Shown here: one piece after another, positions 1 to 8,094 of the stretch
How positions within the stretch are numbered: the first letter of the stretch is position 1
Layout of the letters: every line of letters starts with the position of its first letter
Source of the DNA: a virus
Virus record (IMG/VR): IMGVR_UViG_3300042310_000265
Location: 1 to 60,117 of that record
Direction: 5' to 3' (one strand)
DNA: 60,117 bases
Notes under the pieces: generated by a model
What the model was told of the DNA's origin: nothing
The model's input: only the letters and a program-made list of their open reading frames with translations
Databases searched by the model: none
Program-made: the position numbers and the translations under genes

Positions 1-186
1 AACTCGACTGGCTCATTCATTACTGTTTCGTTCAATGTTTCACCTCCGTCTGGTGTTACAACATTTCGCTTCTTTCAAGGTTCAACATCAGGCACTTGGG
101 GCGTAGGAACTTTGACAGGCGTCCCTGTTGGAACAACAGCAACCTATAATTCAACAAACTCAACCCTTTCAGTTACAGTCCCATGA
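1..186 (+). CDS. 3' end of a beta-rich Ser/Thr protein (5' truncated)
   Basis: Reading frame 1 is open from the first base to a TGA at 184-186 and gives 61 residues without a start. The fragment is rich in Ser, Thr, Gly and Val with alternating hydrophobic residues, as in beta-sheet fibre or adhesin tails. Its stop overlaps the ATG of the next gene (ATGA). It could be the C-terminus of the PATR-type gene that runs off the right edge, but a direct join of the two window ends is out of frame, so that is only inference. Confidence 0.6.
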   Translation, partial: NSTGSFITVSFNVSPPSGVTTFRFFQGSTSGTWGVGTLTGVPVGTTATYNSTNSTLSVTVP

Positions 187-389
187 TCATTACTCCAAGC
201 GCAAATGGCTGGTCATACGACGATTCTGTAGGAAAATGGAAATTGGCATATGAAGATAAAACAATTATTTTCTACCAACAAACAGACCAATCCATTGCAA
301 CTCCTCAAACATTATTTGTAGGGACAGAAGCCGAGTGCGAAGAGCAAATAAAGAATTTAGGTCTAACTTATATGCCAGAAGCAAATTGA
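183..389 (+). CDS. Small hypothetical protein, 68 aa
   Basis: A 68-residue soluble protein with no signal peptide or membrane segment. The N-terminal half has an alternating aromatic/polar pattern (NGWSYDD, KWKLAYED) typical of small beta-sandwich phage proteins; the C-terminal half carries acidic and Cys residues. The ATG overlaps the stop of the upstream beta-rich gene, which implies translational coupling. It sits directly before the lysis cassette. I do not recognise the family; a fibre accessory role is possible from position only. Confidence 0.6.
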   Translation: MIITPSANGWSYDDSVGKWKLAYEDKTIIFYQQTDQSIATPQTLFVGTEAECEEQIKNLGLTYMPEAN

Positions 390-393
390 TTTT

Positions 394-684
394 ATGGAAG
401 AAAATATTTTACAAACAATAGATTTTGCCGCAACTAAAAGCGATAGGTTTTTATTTGTGGGATTACTACTCGTTGGAATTATAGCCGCAAGCATCATTTT
501 TAAATATCTGACATCTAGATTGGATCAGGTTGAGAAAAAAATGGAACAAGTTCAGGTTGATTTTAATACCCACCTCCGAACAGCAAACAAAGAAATGATG
601 GAAATCCTGTCGATTAGCAACCAAGCAATTGGTAAAAATATGTTGATTTTGGATCGAATCGAAAGGAAGATCGAAACATTATGA
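394..684 (+). CDS. Membrane-anchored coiled-coil protein (lysis cassette)
   Basis: 96 aa. Residues about 19-38 form a single hydrophobic transmembrane segment (FLFVGLLLVGIIAASIIF), followed by a long heptad-like helix (LDQVEKKMEQVQ onward) reaching the C-terminus. This one-TM plus coiled-coil design resembles inner-membrane spanin or holin-accessory proteins. The next gene encodes a small lipoprotein, then a holin-like protein and an endolysin follow, so an i-spanin partnered with that lipoprotein is plausible. The topology is seen; the spanin role is inference. The gene overlaps the lipoprotein start by four bases. Confidence 0.65.
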   Translation: MEENILQTIDFAATKSDRFLFVGLLLVGIIAASIIFKYLTSRLDQVEKKMEQVQVDFNTHLRTANKEMMEILSISNQAIGKNMLILDRIERKIETL

Positions 685-839
685 ATCCTAAACAAATTGC
701 GCTTGGTTTAATTTTAATGTCTTTTGCGTTTCTTGCTCTCGCACTCTTGACAGGATGCACAACTTTAGGTATTTCGTTAGAGACACAATACGGCAGGTTC
801 ACTTATGAACTGCCAGAACCAACAGGAACAAAGAAATGA
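681..839 (+). CDS. Small lipoprotein, 52 aa (possible o-spanin)
   Basis: A 52-residue protein with a lipoprotein signal: MNPK, a hydrophobic stretch of about 17 residues, then the lipobox LLTGC with the lipidated Cys at residue 26. The mature part is only about 27 residues. Start and stop overlap the flanking genes (ATGA type). In phages a tiny outer-membrane lipoprotein beside a membrane coiled-coil protein, holin and endolysin often acts as an outer spanin subunit, which would imply a host with an outer membrane. The lipobox is seen; the spanin function is inferred. Confidence 0.7.
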   Translation: MNPKQIALGLILMSFAFLALALLTGCTTLGISLETQYGRFTYELPEPTGTKK

Positions 840-1009
840 AAATCGTAAATATCGTATTAGAACGACTCTCGGAGAATAGCACATGGCGTGGTTTACTCCT
901 TATCGCTACGGCACTTGGAGTAAAACTTGAGCCAGACCTTCAGAACGCTATTTTAGCGGCAGGTTTAGGCGCAATCGGATTAATTAATGTGGTTCGTAAA
1001 GGAAAATGA
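836..1009 (+). CDS. Holin-like small membrane protein
   Basis: 57 aa. A short amphipathic N-terminus (IVLERLSENSTWRGL) is followed by two hydrophobic stretches, LLLIATALGV and AILAAGLGAIGLINVV, and a basic tail RKGK. This STWRG / AGLxAIGLINV pattern is familiar from small phage holins that sit next to endolysin genes. The gene lies between the lipoprotein and the endolysin with overlaps on both sides, so the four genes form one lysis operon. It would form membrane lesions that time lysis. The class of holin cannot be settled here. Confidence 0.72.
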   Translation: MKIVNIVLERLSENSTWRGLLLIATALGVKLEPDLQNAILAAGLGAIGLINVVRKGK

Positions 1010-1539
1010 TTCCCGATTCTCGCCCACAACAGAAAAAAGACGCAACTTTGAAGTTGCTAATTAAAGCAGGAGTTAAAGATTCTGTAGCTTTAGTTGGCAT
1101 TCGCGGTTACTATCTCGATTCGATGGGCGAGAAAGGAAAAAATGATCGAGGCATTTACGATGATGCGATTTTCGTAGTTTCGCCTGAAGCGTATGTTTCT
1201 TTCAACGCAAATACCGATCCTACTGTTTATCGCAAAGGCATTGCCTCTCTAGTCCCCGGAGTTCACATTTACAAAAAAGGCAAACATGGCATTTCCAAGG
1301 GTCCGGGGTATCCAGCCTTGCGTCCTGCGACAAAAGACGAAGCATTGCCTGTTTATCGCGATGGCGAGGGCATTTCGATTGGCTATCATATCAACATCCA
1401 TCGCGGAGGCAAATCTACCTCATCACTAGGTTGTCAGACGATTCCTTCATCGCAATACGACTCGTTCATCACTTTAGTTTACGATCAAATGGATCGATTT
1501 TCACAAAAAACAATTCCGTATCTTTTAATTGAGGCTTAA
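1006..1539 (+). CDS. Endolysin-like hydrolase with YkuD/L,D-transpeptidase-like motif
   Basis: 177 aa, no signal peptide. The C-terminal half carries H128-x3-H132 and then S-L-G-C with Cys143, matching the His...[S/T]-x-G-Cys layout of YkuD-fold peptidoglycan enzymes. The His normally next to Gly-Cys in classical L,D-transpeptidases is replaced by Leu. Proteins with this GGxxSTSSxGCQT core recur in phage lysis cassettes and are thought to cleave or remodel peptidoglycan peptides. The start overlaps the holin-like gene. Catalytic residues are seen, the fold is assigned by motif, and substrate specificity is unknown. Confidence 0.72.
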   Translation: MIPDSRPQQKKDATLKLLIKAGVKDSVALVGIRGYYLDSMGEKGKNDRGIYDDAIFVVSPEAYVSFNANTDPTVYRKGIASLVPGVHIYKKGKHGISKGPGYPALRPATKDEALPVYRDGEGISIGYHINIHRGGKSTSSLGCQTIPSSQYDSFITLVYDQMDRFSQKTIPYLLIEA

Positions 1540-1541
1540 TT

Positions 1542-3560
1542 ATGAGTTGCAACAACGATAACTACAACAACATCTGCCGTCAGGACATTCCATATCCGCA
1601 AGTTTCTCCTGAAAGCGTACCTTCGCTAATTTCTAATCTTGTTCAAGCACTCTATGGAACGATCAGTAAAAGTGTTGTAGATGGACGGGTGGTCTGGGAC
1701 ATTCCTTGCGACCCTAATAATAGCGCGGAAGTAGATAATATTCCACGCGAAGAAGGCGAAGGATTACTTTGCTACCTTCTGCGTTTATTTGCAAATTCGC
1801 TTGATAGCTTTGGTTCATTTTTGCGATGGGGATTTTCTGGTTCTGGACAAACAGAATTTACTCTTACTGGTGCATATCAACCTGATCGCAATGCTTATTT
1901 GGCATATATCGATGGGGTTGTCCAAGACCCGATCAATTATACAATTTCTACAACTCTCCCGCGAGTTTTAACGCTTGATACTCCTCTTCCTTCTGGCTCA
2001 TTTCTTACTATCGTAGAACTTTCTAGCCGCGCAGGAGCGACAGGCGCGACAGGAGCGGTTGGAGCCACGGGAATTGGAGCCACGGGAAGCACGGGAGCAG
2101 TAGGCTCCACAGGAAGCACGGGGCCAATCGGAGCAACTGGTTTCGGTTTAACAGGTTCTACGGGCGCAACAGGAATTGCAGGACCAGTTGGAGCCACAGG
2201 GTCAGGTCAAACAGGAAGCACGGGAGCGACTGGATTACAAGGGCTTGTGGGGCAAGTTGGCGCGACAGGAAGCACGGGATTACGAGGAACCACAGGAGCA
2301 AGCGGAATTTCTCCTGCTATTACTCGTCAAAGTTTTACTGCTCACGATATTACCACAGGTTACAAGCAATTTGATTATTATCCTTCCGCTCCTATTGGCT
2401 GGACTTACGGCACTCGACTTCGCGCAGTAGCTAATTCTGCGTATCCTTACGATTGGGTCGAAGGAAATGTCATGGAGGTGAACGATTCTTGGGTTCGACT
2501 CTGGATTGATACCGCTCAAGGTGCTGGGAATTTCGCTGATTGGATGATTGGCATTGCAGGAGATGGTGGATTGGGAGCGACCGGGCCGATTGGCGCGACA
2601 GGAAGCACAGGTCCAGTTGGATCGACGGGCGCGGGAACCACCGGGGCTACGGGCGTAGACGGGCCAGTCGGAGCCACGGGAAGTACCGGGCCAGTCGGAG
2701 CCACAGGCGCGGGAACCACCGGGGCCACGGGCGTAGACGGGCCAGTCGGAGCCACGGGAAGCACGGGGCCAGAGGGAGCCACGGGATCAGGAAGCACGGG
2801 AGCCACAGGTCCAGTAGGCGCGACAGGTTTGCCGGGGCAATCTGCATCTTTCTATAATTATCAAGCAGACGCAGTAAATACATCTGGAGTTCCTGCGAAT
2901 GGAAGAATTATTTGGGATAATCTCACTCAAGCATCTGCGACAACTGTAACATTGTCGCATCTTGATTCGCTCGGAAATGACATTGATGTTTTCTTCCCAT
3001 TGTTCAAAACAGGTGACAACTTTGTAATCCAAGATCAAGGCAATTCTAATAATTATCAGACTTGGGAAATTTCCGCGACTCCGACTGTAGTTGTTAATAG
3101 TTATGTAACTATTCCTGTGACATTAGTTACTTCTGGAGGAACTTCGCAATTTGCAGACGCACAGAATTTGTTGTTTGCTATTGTTAGCTCTGGACTTGTA
3201 GGAGCTACTGGTCCCGTTGGAGCAACTGGAGTTGCAGGAAATGATGGCGCGACAGGAAGCACGGGAGCAGTTGGAGCCACGGGAAATGTTGGTGCGACTG
3301 GAGTTGGAGAACAAGGCGCAACAGGACCAGAAGGCGCAATAGGACCAGAAGGCGCAACGGGACCAGTAGGCGCAACAGGAATTGGTGGAGGTGGCGCAAC
3401 TGGAGCAGGAACGGATGCGGTATTTTTCCTTAATGATCAGTCTGTAACAGCAAGTTATTCTATTCCATTAACAAAAAACGCACTTACCGCAGGGCCAATT
3501 ACAATCGACTCTGGAGTTACTGTGACAGTCCCAACTGGATCAGCTTGGACAGTAGTATAA
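1542..3560 (+). CDS. Collagen-like tail fibre, 672 aa
   Basis: Residues 1-165 form a non-collagen head that probably attaches to the virion. Three collagen blocks of Gly-X-Thr triplets (GAT, GST, GPV) lie at about 166-258, 344-430 and 552-620. They are separated by a first globular insert (about 259-343) and a second one starting at QSASF (about 432-551). The C-terminus (about 621-672) is a small beta-rich tip. The blocks are poor in Pro and rich in Thr, as in glycosylated bacterial collagens. A paralogue of the QSASF insert occurs in the second collagen-like gene at 57,886. Probable role: trimeric, flexible adhesion fibre. Confidence 0.85.
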   Translation: MSCNNDNYNNICRQDIPYPQVSPESVPSLISNLVQALYGTISKSVVDGRVVWDIPCDPNNSAEVDNIPREEGEGLLCYLLRLFANSLDSFGSFLRWGFSGSGQTEFTLTGAYQPDRNAYLAYIDGVVQDPINYTISTTLPRVLTLDTPLPSGSFLTIVELSSRAGATGATGAVGATGIGATGSTGAVGSTGSTGPIGATGFGLTGSTGATGIAGPVGATGSGQTGSTGATGLQGLVGQVGATGSTGLRGTTGASGISPAITRQSFTAHDITTGYKQFDYYPSAPIGWTYGTRLRAVANSAYPYDWVEGNVMEVNDSWVRLWIDTAQGAGNFADWMIGIAGDGGLGATGPIGATGSTGPVGSTGAGTTGATGVDGPVGATGSTGPVGATGAGTTGATGVDGPVGATGSTGPEGATGSGSTGATGPVGATGLPGQSASFYNYQADAVNTSGVPANGRIIWDNLTQASATTVTLSHLDSLGNDIDVFFPLFKTGDNFVIQDQGNSNNYQTWEISATPTVVVNSYVTIPVTLVTSGGTSQFADAQNLLFAIVSSGLVGATGPVGATGVAGNDGATGSTGAVGATGNVGATGVGEQGATGPEGAIGPEGATGPVGATGIGGGGATGAGTDAVFFLNDQSVTASYSIPLTKNALTAGPITIDSGVTVTVPTGSAWTVV

Positions 3561-3572
3561 AATAATAAAATT

Positions 3573-4478
3573 ATGCCAATCTCAATAAATGCAATTACTG
3601 GAATCGTGAACGCTACTTGGACGACAGCAACTCGTCCAGTAAGTCCAACTGTTAGTCAGACAGGATACAATACAACTCTATCACGCTTTGAATGGTATGA
3701 CGGAACGCAATGGATGACTTATTCTGACACAAATAGAAGCGATGAAGTCATTCAAACATTTCTCGCTTCAACGACATTTACAGTCCCAGCAGGTATTACC
3801 AACATCGCTGAAGTCCTTGTTGTTGCAGGTGGCGGGTCGGGTGGAAGATATTATGCAGGCGGCGGTGGTGGTGGTGGTGTGATTTACCAAACCAATTTCC
3901 CAGTTACTCCCAGCGCATCACTTACAGTAACAGTAGGTGCTGGGGGAGCTTCAGTATCTGTTGATTCAGTTGGAAATAACGGAGGCAATTCTGTATTTGG
4001 ATCATTGATTGCAATAGGCGGCGGCGGTGGTGGTTCATATAACACAGTTCCATATGTTGGACGAACTGGAGGATCTGGCGGCGGCGGTGGATATGGGGGA
4101 TTTGCTGGAGGCTCTGGAACAGTTGGGCAAGGGTATGCTGGAGGAGTTGGAGCAACTACTGCAAACTACGGAGGTGGCGGCGGTGGTGGGGCTACAAATG
4201 TAGGATCAACAGCAAACGACACATCAGGCGGAAATGGAGGAAATGGATTTATATCTTCTATTAGCGGAATCTCCTCGACTTATGGTGGTGGTGGCGGTGG
4301 AGCAGCGACTTCAAGACCGGGAGGCACAGGAGGAACTGGTGGTGGTGGGAACGGAGGGAATGCAACTACATTTCCAACAAATGGACAAGCCAATACTGGA
4401 GGCGGCGGCGGCGGTGGTGGCCAAAGTGCAGGATTATCAGGCGCAGGCGGTTCTGGAATTGTAATCATTAAATACTAA
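3573..4478 (+). CDS. Glycine-rich tail fibre, copy 1
   Basis: 301 aa. The N-terminal 55 residues (TGIVNATWTTATRP ... GYNTTLSRFEWYDG) form an attachment domain shared with the protein at 4,775. A beta-strand segment leads into a Gly-rich region with many GGGGGG runs, and the end is GSGIVIIKY. Such Gly-rich domains resemble polyglycine sandwich receptor-binding tips of phage fibres and adhesins. It is followed by a small accessory gene. Role in receptor recognition is inferred; the paralogy with the gene downstream is seen directly. Confidence 0.75.
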   Translation: MPISINAITGIVNATWTTATRPVSPTVSQTGYNTTLSRFEWYDGTQWMTYSDTNRSDEVIQTFLASTTFTVPAGITNIAEVLVVAGGGSGGRYYAGGGGGGGVIYQTNFPVTPSASLTVTVGAGGASVSVDSVGNNGGNSVFGSLIAIGGGGGGSYNTVPYVGRTGGSGGGGGYGGFAGGSGTVGQGYAGGVGATTANYGGGGGGGATNVGSTANDTSGGNGGNGFISSISGISSTYGGGGGGAATSRPGGTGGTGGGGNGGNATTFPTNGQANTGGGGGGGGQSAGLSGAGGSGIVIIKY

Positions 4479-4482
4479 AAAT

Positions 4483-4773
4483 ATGAGACTCGCACAAATT
4501 CAAAACGAAGTAGTAGTCAATGTTCTAATTGCTGATGAAGTTTTTCCAAGCACACCTACCGATACCTACATCGAATCTGACACCGCAGGCATTGGATGGA
4601 TATACAAAGACGGAGAACTATCTCCTCCTCCGATAGACATTGATGCGCTTCGTCATACTGCTTATGTCGCGGAGTCTGATCCCATCTTTTTTAAGTATCA
4701 AAGAGATGAAGCAACCAAAGAAGAATGGCTTGCTAAAGTCGAAGAAATCAAAGCTCGTTACCCAAGGAACTAA
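4483..4773 (+). CDS. Fibre-associated accessory protein, 96 aa
   Basis: Starts MRLAQIQNEVVVNVLIAD, and has a middle segment IGWIYKDGELSPPP and a charged helical C-terminus (EEWLAKVEEIKARYPRN). This layout (short beta hairpin, GWxYxDGxxxPP, helix) is common in small proteins encoded right after phage fibres, including XkdW-like and tail fibre assembly proteins. It sits between the two Gly-rich fibre paralogues. A chaperone or assembly function is inferred from the pattern and position. Confidence 0.65.
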   Translation: MRLAQIQNEVVVNVLIADEVFPSTPTDTYIESDTAGIGWIYKDGELSPPPIDIDALRHTAYVAESDPIFFKYQRDEATKEEWLAKVEEIKARYPRN

Positions 4774-4774
4774 T

Positions 4775-5746
4775 ATGCCAATTATCTTAAACGGAGGAAC
4801 AGGAATTGTAAATTCCATCTGGACAACGGCAACTCGTCCATCAAGCCCAACGCAAGGTCAGATGGGCTACAATACTACTACTGGTAATCCAGAATGGTAT
4901 GACACTCAAAGCTCTACTTGGAAATTCTTTTCTCAATCTGGTGGAACATATTCCATTGACTTTTTAATTGTTGCTGGCGGAGGTGGCGGTGGTATAGCTT
5001 ATGGTGGCGGTGGCGGAGCAGGTGGACTTATTGCTGGTTCTTCTGTTGTAACTCCTACTACACTATATACGATTACAGTTGGTGCTGGAGGAGCAACAGG
5101 TTCAATTGGTAATACATCATTTATTTCAACAATTGCTAGTGCTACTGCTGGTGGTTTTGGCGGTGCTGGCGGTGTAAATACTTCAGGTGGCAATGGCGGT
5201 TCAGGTGGAGGCGGTGCAGGCACAGGTGTAGGCGGCTCTGGCACAAGCGGTCAAGGTAGTAGTGGTGGAGCTGGTTACGATAGCTCACCTTATTTTGCTG
5301 GCGGAGGCGGAGGCGGACAATCTAGCGCAGGTTCAGCGGCAATCCCATTAAATGCTGGCAACGGCGGCGCAGGTTACACCAGTAGTATTAGTGGAAGCAG
5401 TCTTACCTATAGCGGAGGAGGTGGCGGTGGTCATTACAATGCGGGTAATGGTGGCAATGGTGGAGCAGGTGGCGGAGGTGGCGGTGGATGTAATACTAAT
5501 GGCACTCCGGGCACTGGTGGCAGCAATGGAGGTTCTTCGGGTTCAACTTCAGGCGGTGGTTCTGGCGGTGTGAATACTGGAGGCGGCGGTGGTGCTGGTG
5601 GAATCATCAATAACGGCGGTGCTGGTGGTTCTGGAATCGTGGTTCTTCGCTATCTCGGTTCACAACGCGGCACTGGCGGAACAGTTACTACATCTGGCGG
5701 ATACACAATTCATACATTCACTTCATCAGGAACTTATGTAGCTTAA
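4775..5746 (+). CDS. Glycine-rich tail fibre, copy 2
   Basis: 323 aa from the ATG at 4,775, which follows the upstream stop by one base; an earlier in-frame ATG would overlap the upstream gene and is rejected. The N-terminus (TGIVNSIWTTATRPSSPT, then GYNTT..PEWYD) matches the protein at 3,573 closely. The Gly-rich body is of different sequence, and the C-terminal tail continues past IVVLRYLG into TSGGYTIHTFTSSGTYVA, a sequence often seen at the end of phage Gly-rich fibres. Duplicated attachment domain plus diverged tip suggests two receptor-binding fibres. Confidence 0.75.
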   Translation: MPIILNGGTGIVNSIWTTATRPSSPTQGQMGYNTTTGNPEWYDTQSSTWKFFSQSGGTYSIDFLIVAGGGGGGIAYGGGGGAGGLIAGSSVVTPTTLYTITVGAGGATGSIGNTSFISTIASATAGGFGGAGGVNTSGGNGGSGGGGAGTGVGGSGTSGQGSSGGAGYDSSPYFAGGGGGGQSSAGSAAIPLNAGNGGAGYTSSISGSSLTYSGGGGGGHYNAGNGGNGGAGGGGGGGCNTNGTPGTGGSNGGSSGSTSGGGSGGVNTGGGGGAGGIINNGGAGGSGIVVLRYLGSQRGTGGTVTTSGGYTIHTFTSSGTYVA

Positions 5747-5750
5747 TATT

Positions 5751-6101
5751 ATGGCACACTACGCAAAAATAACAGACTGCAAAGTAACGAGTGTAATCGT
5801 TGCTGAAAAAGAATTCTTCGACACTTTCGTGGATAACACACCCGGAGAATGGATTCAAACATCCTACAACACTCATGGTGGCGTTCATGCTTTAGGCGGA
5901 ACTCCACTTCGCAAGAACTATGCTGGCGTTGGATTTTCTTACGACAAAGTAAAAGATGCATTCATTCCTCCAAAACCATTTGAAAGCTGGAGTCTCAATG
6001 AAGATACCTGTCTCTGGGATGCACCAACTCCTTATCCAGAAGATGGAAAAGATTACACATGGGACGAAGCAACTTTAAGTTGGGTAGAAGTAACTAAATA
6101 A
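5751..6101 (+). CDS. Conserved fibre-cluster protein, 116 aa
   Basis: Begins MAHYAKITDCKVTSVIVAE and contains EWIQTSYNTHGGVH, the core LRKNYAGVGFSYDKVKDAFIPP, then PFESWSLNEDTCLWDAP and a tail with YPEDGKDYTWDE. This is a very common protein of marine and freshwater phages, usually found beside tail fibres. Its exact function is not established; a structural or fibre-assembly role fits. Length and all motifs look intact, so the family call is firm even though the role is not. Confidence 0.8.
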   Translation: MAHYAKITDCKVTSVIVAEKEFFDTFVDNTPGEWIQTSYNTHGGVHALGGTPLRKNYAGVGFSYDKVKDAFIPPKPFESWSLNEDTCLWDAPTPYPEDGKDYTWDEATLSWVEVTK

Positions 6102-6105
6102 TTTT

Positions 6106-6633
6106 ATGGCAACATCATTTACACTACAAAACGATCCTGCTTTGCCTCAAGGGTATCTCAAGGTCAATGGATCAACCTCTGCTACATTCACTACGAGTGG
6201 AATTACAGGAAACTTGACTGGAAATGTGACTGGAAATGTGACTGGAAACTTGACTGGAAATGTGACTGGTAACGCTGATACTTCTACGAAGTTCTCAACT
6301 ACGACTGGTTCTGCTCCAACTTACGCCTGCCGTGCATGGGTGAACTTTGACGGAACACGCGATACTACTGGTGCGGTTAGCACAGCAAATACAAATCGTT
6401 TCATCCGCTCAAGTGGCAATGTGACGAGTGTGTTGAGAACATCAAATGGTGGTTATACAATTACAATGACAACTCCAATGAGTGATGCGAATTATTGTGT
6501 TACTGCTGTAACAGATGTAAGATCAACAACAACTACCACAACATTTACATCAAGTCAATTTTCTATAAATTGTTATGGATCAGCAGGATTTGGCACAGAC
6601 CCAAGTTATGCTTTTTGTTCAGTAATTCAATAA
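6106..6633 (+). CDS. GNVTG-repeat fibre protein, short
   Basis: 175 aa. Residues about 34-58 are tandem TGNVTGN/TGNLTGN units encoded by nearly identical 12-base repeats (about 6,208-6,270), a beta-solenoid-like shaft motif seen in phage fibres. The C-terminal domain (RAWVNFDGTRDTTG onward, ending AFCSVIQ) resembles the small beta-sandwich tip common in tail fibres: RAWVxFxG followed by N-x-S-S, then a final strand. It shares the repeat with the next gene. Likely trimeric fibre component. Confidence 0.7.
   Translation: MATSFTLQNDPALPQGYLKVNGSTSATFTTSGITGNLTGNVTGNVTGNLTGNVTGNADTSTKFSTTTGSAPTYACRAWVNFDGTRDTTGAVSTANTNRFIRSSGNVTSVLRTSNGGYTITMTTPMSDANYCVTAVTDVRSTTTTTTFTSSQFSINCYGSAGFGTDPSYAFCSVIQ
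6208..6270 (+). repeat. Tandem 12-base repeat coding for TGNVTGN units
   Basis: Five consecutive near-identical units of the form ggaaatgtgact encode the Gly-Asn-Val/Leu-Thr shaft. A related array with different codons (ggtaatgttact) lies at about 6,750-6,795 in the next gene, so the peptide repeat is conserved while the DNA has diverged. Confidence 0.75.
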
Positions 6634-6644
6634 AACTAATTATT

Positions 6645-7418
6645 ATGCCGCTAACTAAAGCAACTCAAGCAGTAATTGCTCCAAATATCTGTACGACAGA
6701 TACAACGCAAACAATTACTGGTAATAAAACATTTACTAATTCAATTAATGGTAATGTTACTGGTAATGTTACTGGTAATGTTACTGGTAATGCAGGAACG
6801 GCAACAATCCTACAAACGGAAAGAACTATTCAAATTTCTGGTGCTATTACTGGAACTGCGACTTCTTTTAATGGTGGCTCAAATATTGTTATTCCTGCAA
6901 CAATTTCATCTGGAGCAACAATTACATCTCCAATTATTTCTGGTATTGTTATTGGGGCTACCGGAGCGCAATTACCAAGTACATTAATTTATGGTGTAAT
7001 AGATGGATCAAGCGGAGCATCTGGATTTGTTGGTCAAATAGTATCTTCAACTGTTGCTGTTGGAAGTGCAATTGCATTGACAACTAATACTACTGCAAAT
7101 GTAACGAGTATTTCATTACCTATTGGAGAATGGTATGTAAATGGTCAAGTGGATTATCGTGCAGGCGCAACAACAAGCATTACAATTCTTGCACAAGGTA
7201 TTAGTCAAACATCAGCAACACTTGGAGGGCAAGATACATTTTCTCGATCTGTAATGTCGGCAGTTGTTCCAACTGCGGCTAATGATATTGGAATTCCAAT
7301 TCGTGGTCAAAGAATTGTATTAACTGCTCAAACTACAATTTATTTAGTTGCTACAGGAACTTTTACAGTTTCCACTTTATCCGCTTACGGAACAATTGAA
7401 GCAAGAAGGATTCGTTAA
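6645..7418 (+). CDS. GNVTG-repeat fibre protein, long
   Basis: 257 aa from ATG 6,645; an upstream in-frame ATG lies inside the previous gene and is rejected. The N-terminus has TQTITGNKTFTN, a common fibre lead-in, then three to four GNVTGNVTGN units, a GAITGTATSFNGGSN beta-segment, and a C-terminal domain from about residue 125. That domain carries a GQIVSS... start, a GEWYVNGQVDYR core and a final EARRIR, the usual layout of a trimeric fibre tip. Role: probable adhesion fibre working with its shorter neighbour. Confidence 0.75.
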   Translation: MPLTKATQAVIAPNICTTDTTQTITGNKTFTNSINGNVTGNVTGNVTGNAGTATILQTERTIQISGAITGTATSFNGGSNIVIPATISSGATITSPIISGIVIGATGAQLPSTLIYGVIDGSSGASGFVGQIVSSTVAVGSAIALTTNTTANVTSISLPIGEWYVNGQVDYRAGATTSITILAQGISQTSATLGGQDTFSRSVMSAVVPTAANDIGIPIRGQRIVLTAQTTIYLVATGTFTVSTLSAYGTIEARRIR

Positions 7419-7419
7419 T

Positions 7420-7797
7420 ATGCCATACACTACACAAAAAGCAGAATTGCCAGAAGGTTTTATTGATTTAGGCGAAGAAGTTCCTTCTATGGGAATGACT
7501 GAAATTGAAATTGAAACTCCGAAAAGCGAATATCACTATCCATCGTTGTATTTTGACAATGCAGAAGAATTAAGTAAGTTGCCAAAAGAAGGAACTGCTG
7601 TTATCCATTTCAAAAAAGTCATGGAGAAAAAAGAAGTTACGATGCGCGATGGCGAGGAGAAGAAAAGGCATTGCGTGGAATTGCAAATTTGTGGTATCAA
7701 ACCTAGTTCTATTTCTGAATCCGAAATGGAATCCGAGGAATACGATGACGAAGACGAAATTGAAAATGGATTAAACGAAGCTGAAGAAGAAGATTAA
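7420..7797 (+). CDS. Acidic virion-cluster protein, 125 aa
   Basis: Starts at ATG 7,420, right after the stop of the fibre gene. The central region (YPSLYFDNAEELSKLPKEGTAVIHFKKV) forms a probable beta-barrel; residues 95-125 are almost all Glu/Asp (SEMESEEYDDEDEIEN). This LPxxGxAxIxFKxVxxKxExxxRDGxxxxxCxxExQ pattern occurs in small phage structural-cluster proteins whose acidic tails may bind partner proteins or mimic DNA. I cannot name a function. Confidence 0.6.
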   Translation: MPYTTQKAELPEGFIDLGEEVPSMGMTEIEIETPKSEYHYPSLYFDNAEELSKLPKEGTAVIHFKKVMEKKEVTMRDGEEKKRHCVELQICGIKPSSISESEMESEEYDDEDEIENGLNEAEEED

Positions 7798-7801
7798 TTT
7801 T

Positions 7802-8092
7802 ATGAAAAACCCTAACTCACCCATGCCTGAAGAGGCTATGACTGACGAAATGTCCGCAATGCCTCCTATGCCTGCGGAGGGCGAGGTAATGATGAGCATC
7901 CCTAAATCGACCTTCGACCAATTACACGGCATCGTGGTGCAATTGGCAGAGGCTATTGACGCACTTGCTGTCAATGTCGAGCAACAGGCGGCAGGAGGTG
8001 GCGAGATGATGCCTCCTGAAACTCCTGAAGGCGAGATGGAAGATGCCGATCTTGCCGCATTTGCAGAAGAACTTTCCCGTGGTGCTGTCTAA
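7802..8092 (+). CDS. Met/Pro/Glu-rich hypothetical protein, 96 aa
   Basis: Unusually rich in Met, Pro and Glu at both ends (MPEEAMTDEMSAMPPMPAEG, then GGGEMMPPETPEGEMEDADL), with a central amphipathic helix FDQLHGIVVQLAEAIDALAVNV. Intrinsically disordered ends plus one oligomerising helix suggest a small scaffold or assembly factor. It sits between the acidic protein and the large adaptor. Family not recognised. Confidence 0.55.
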   Translation: MKNPNSPMPEEAMTDEMSAMPPMPAEGEVMMSIPKSTFDQLHGIVVQLAEAIDALAVNVEQQAAGGGEMMPPETPEGEMEDADLAAFAEELSRGAV

Positions 8093-8094
8093 TC

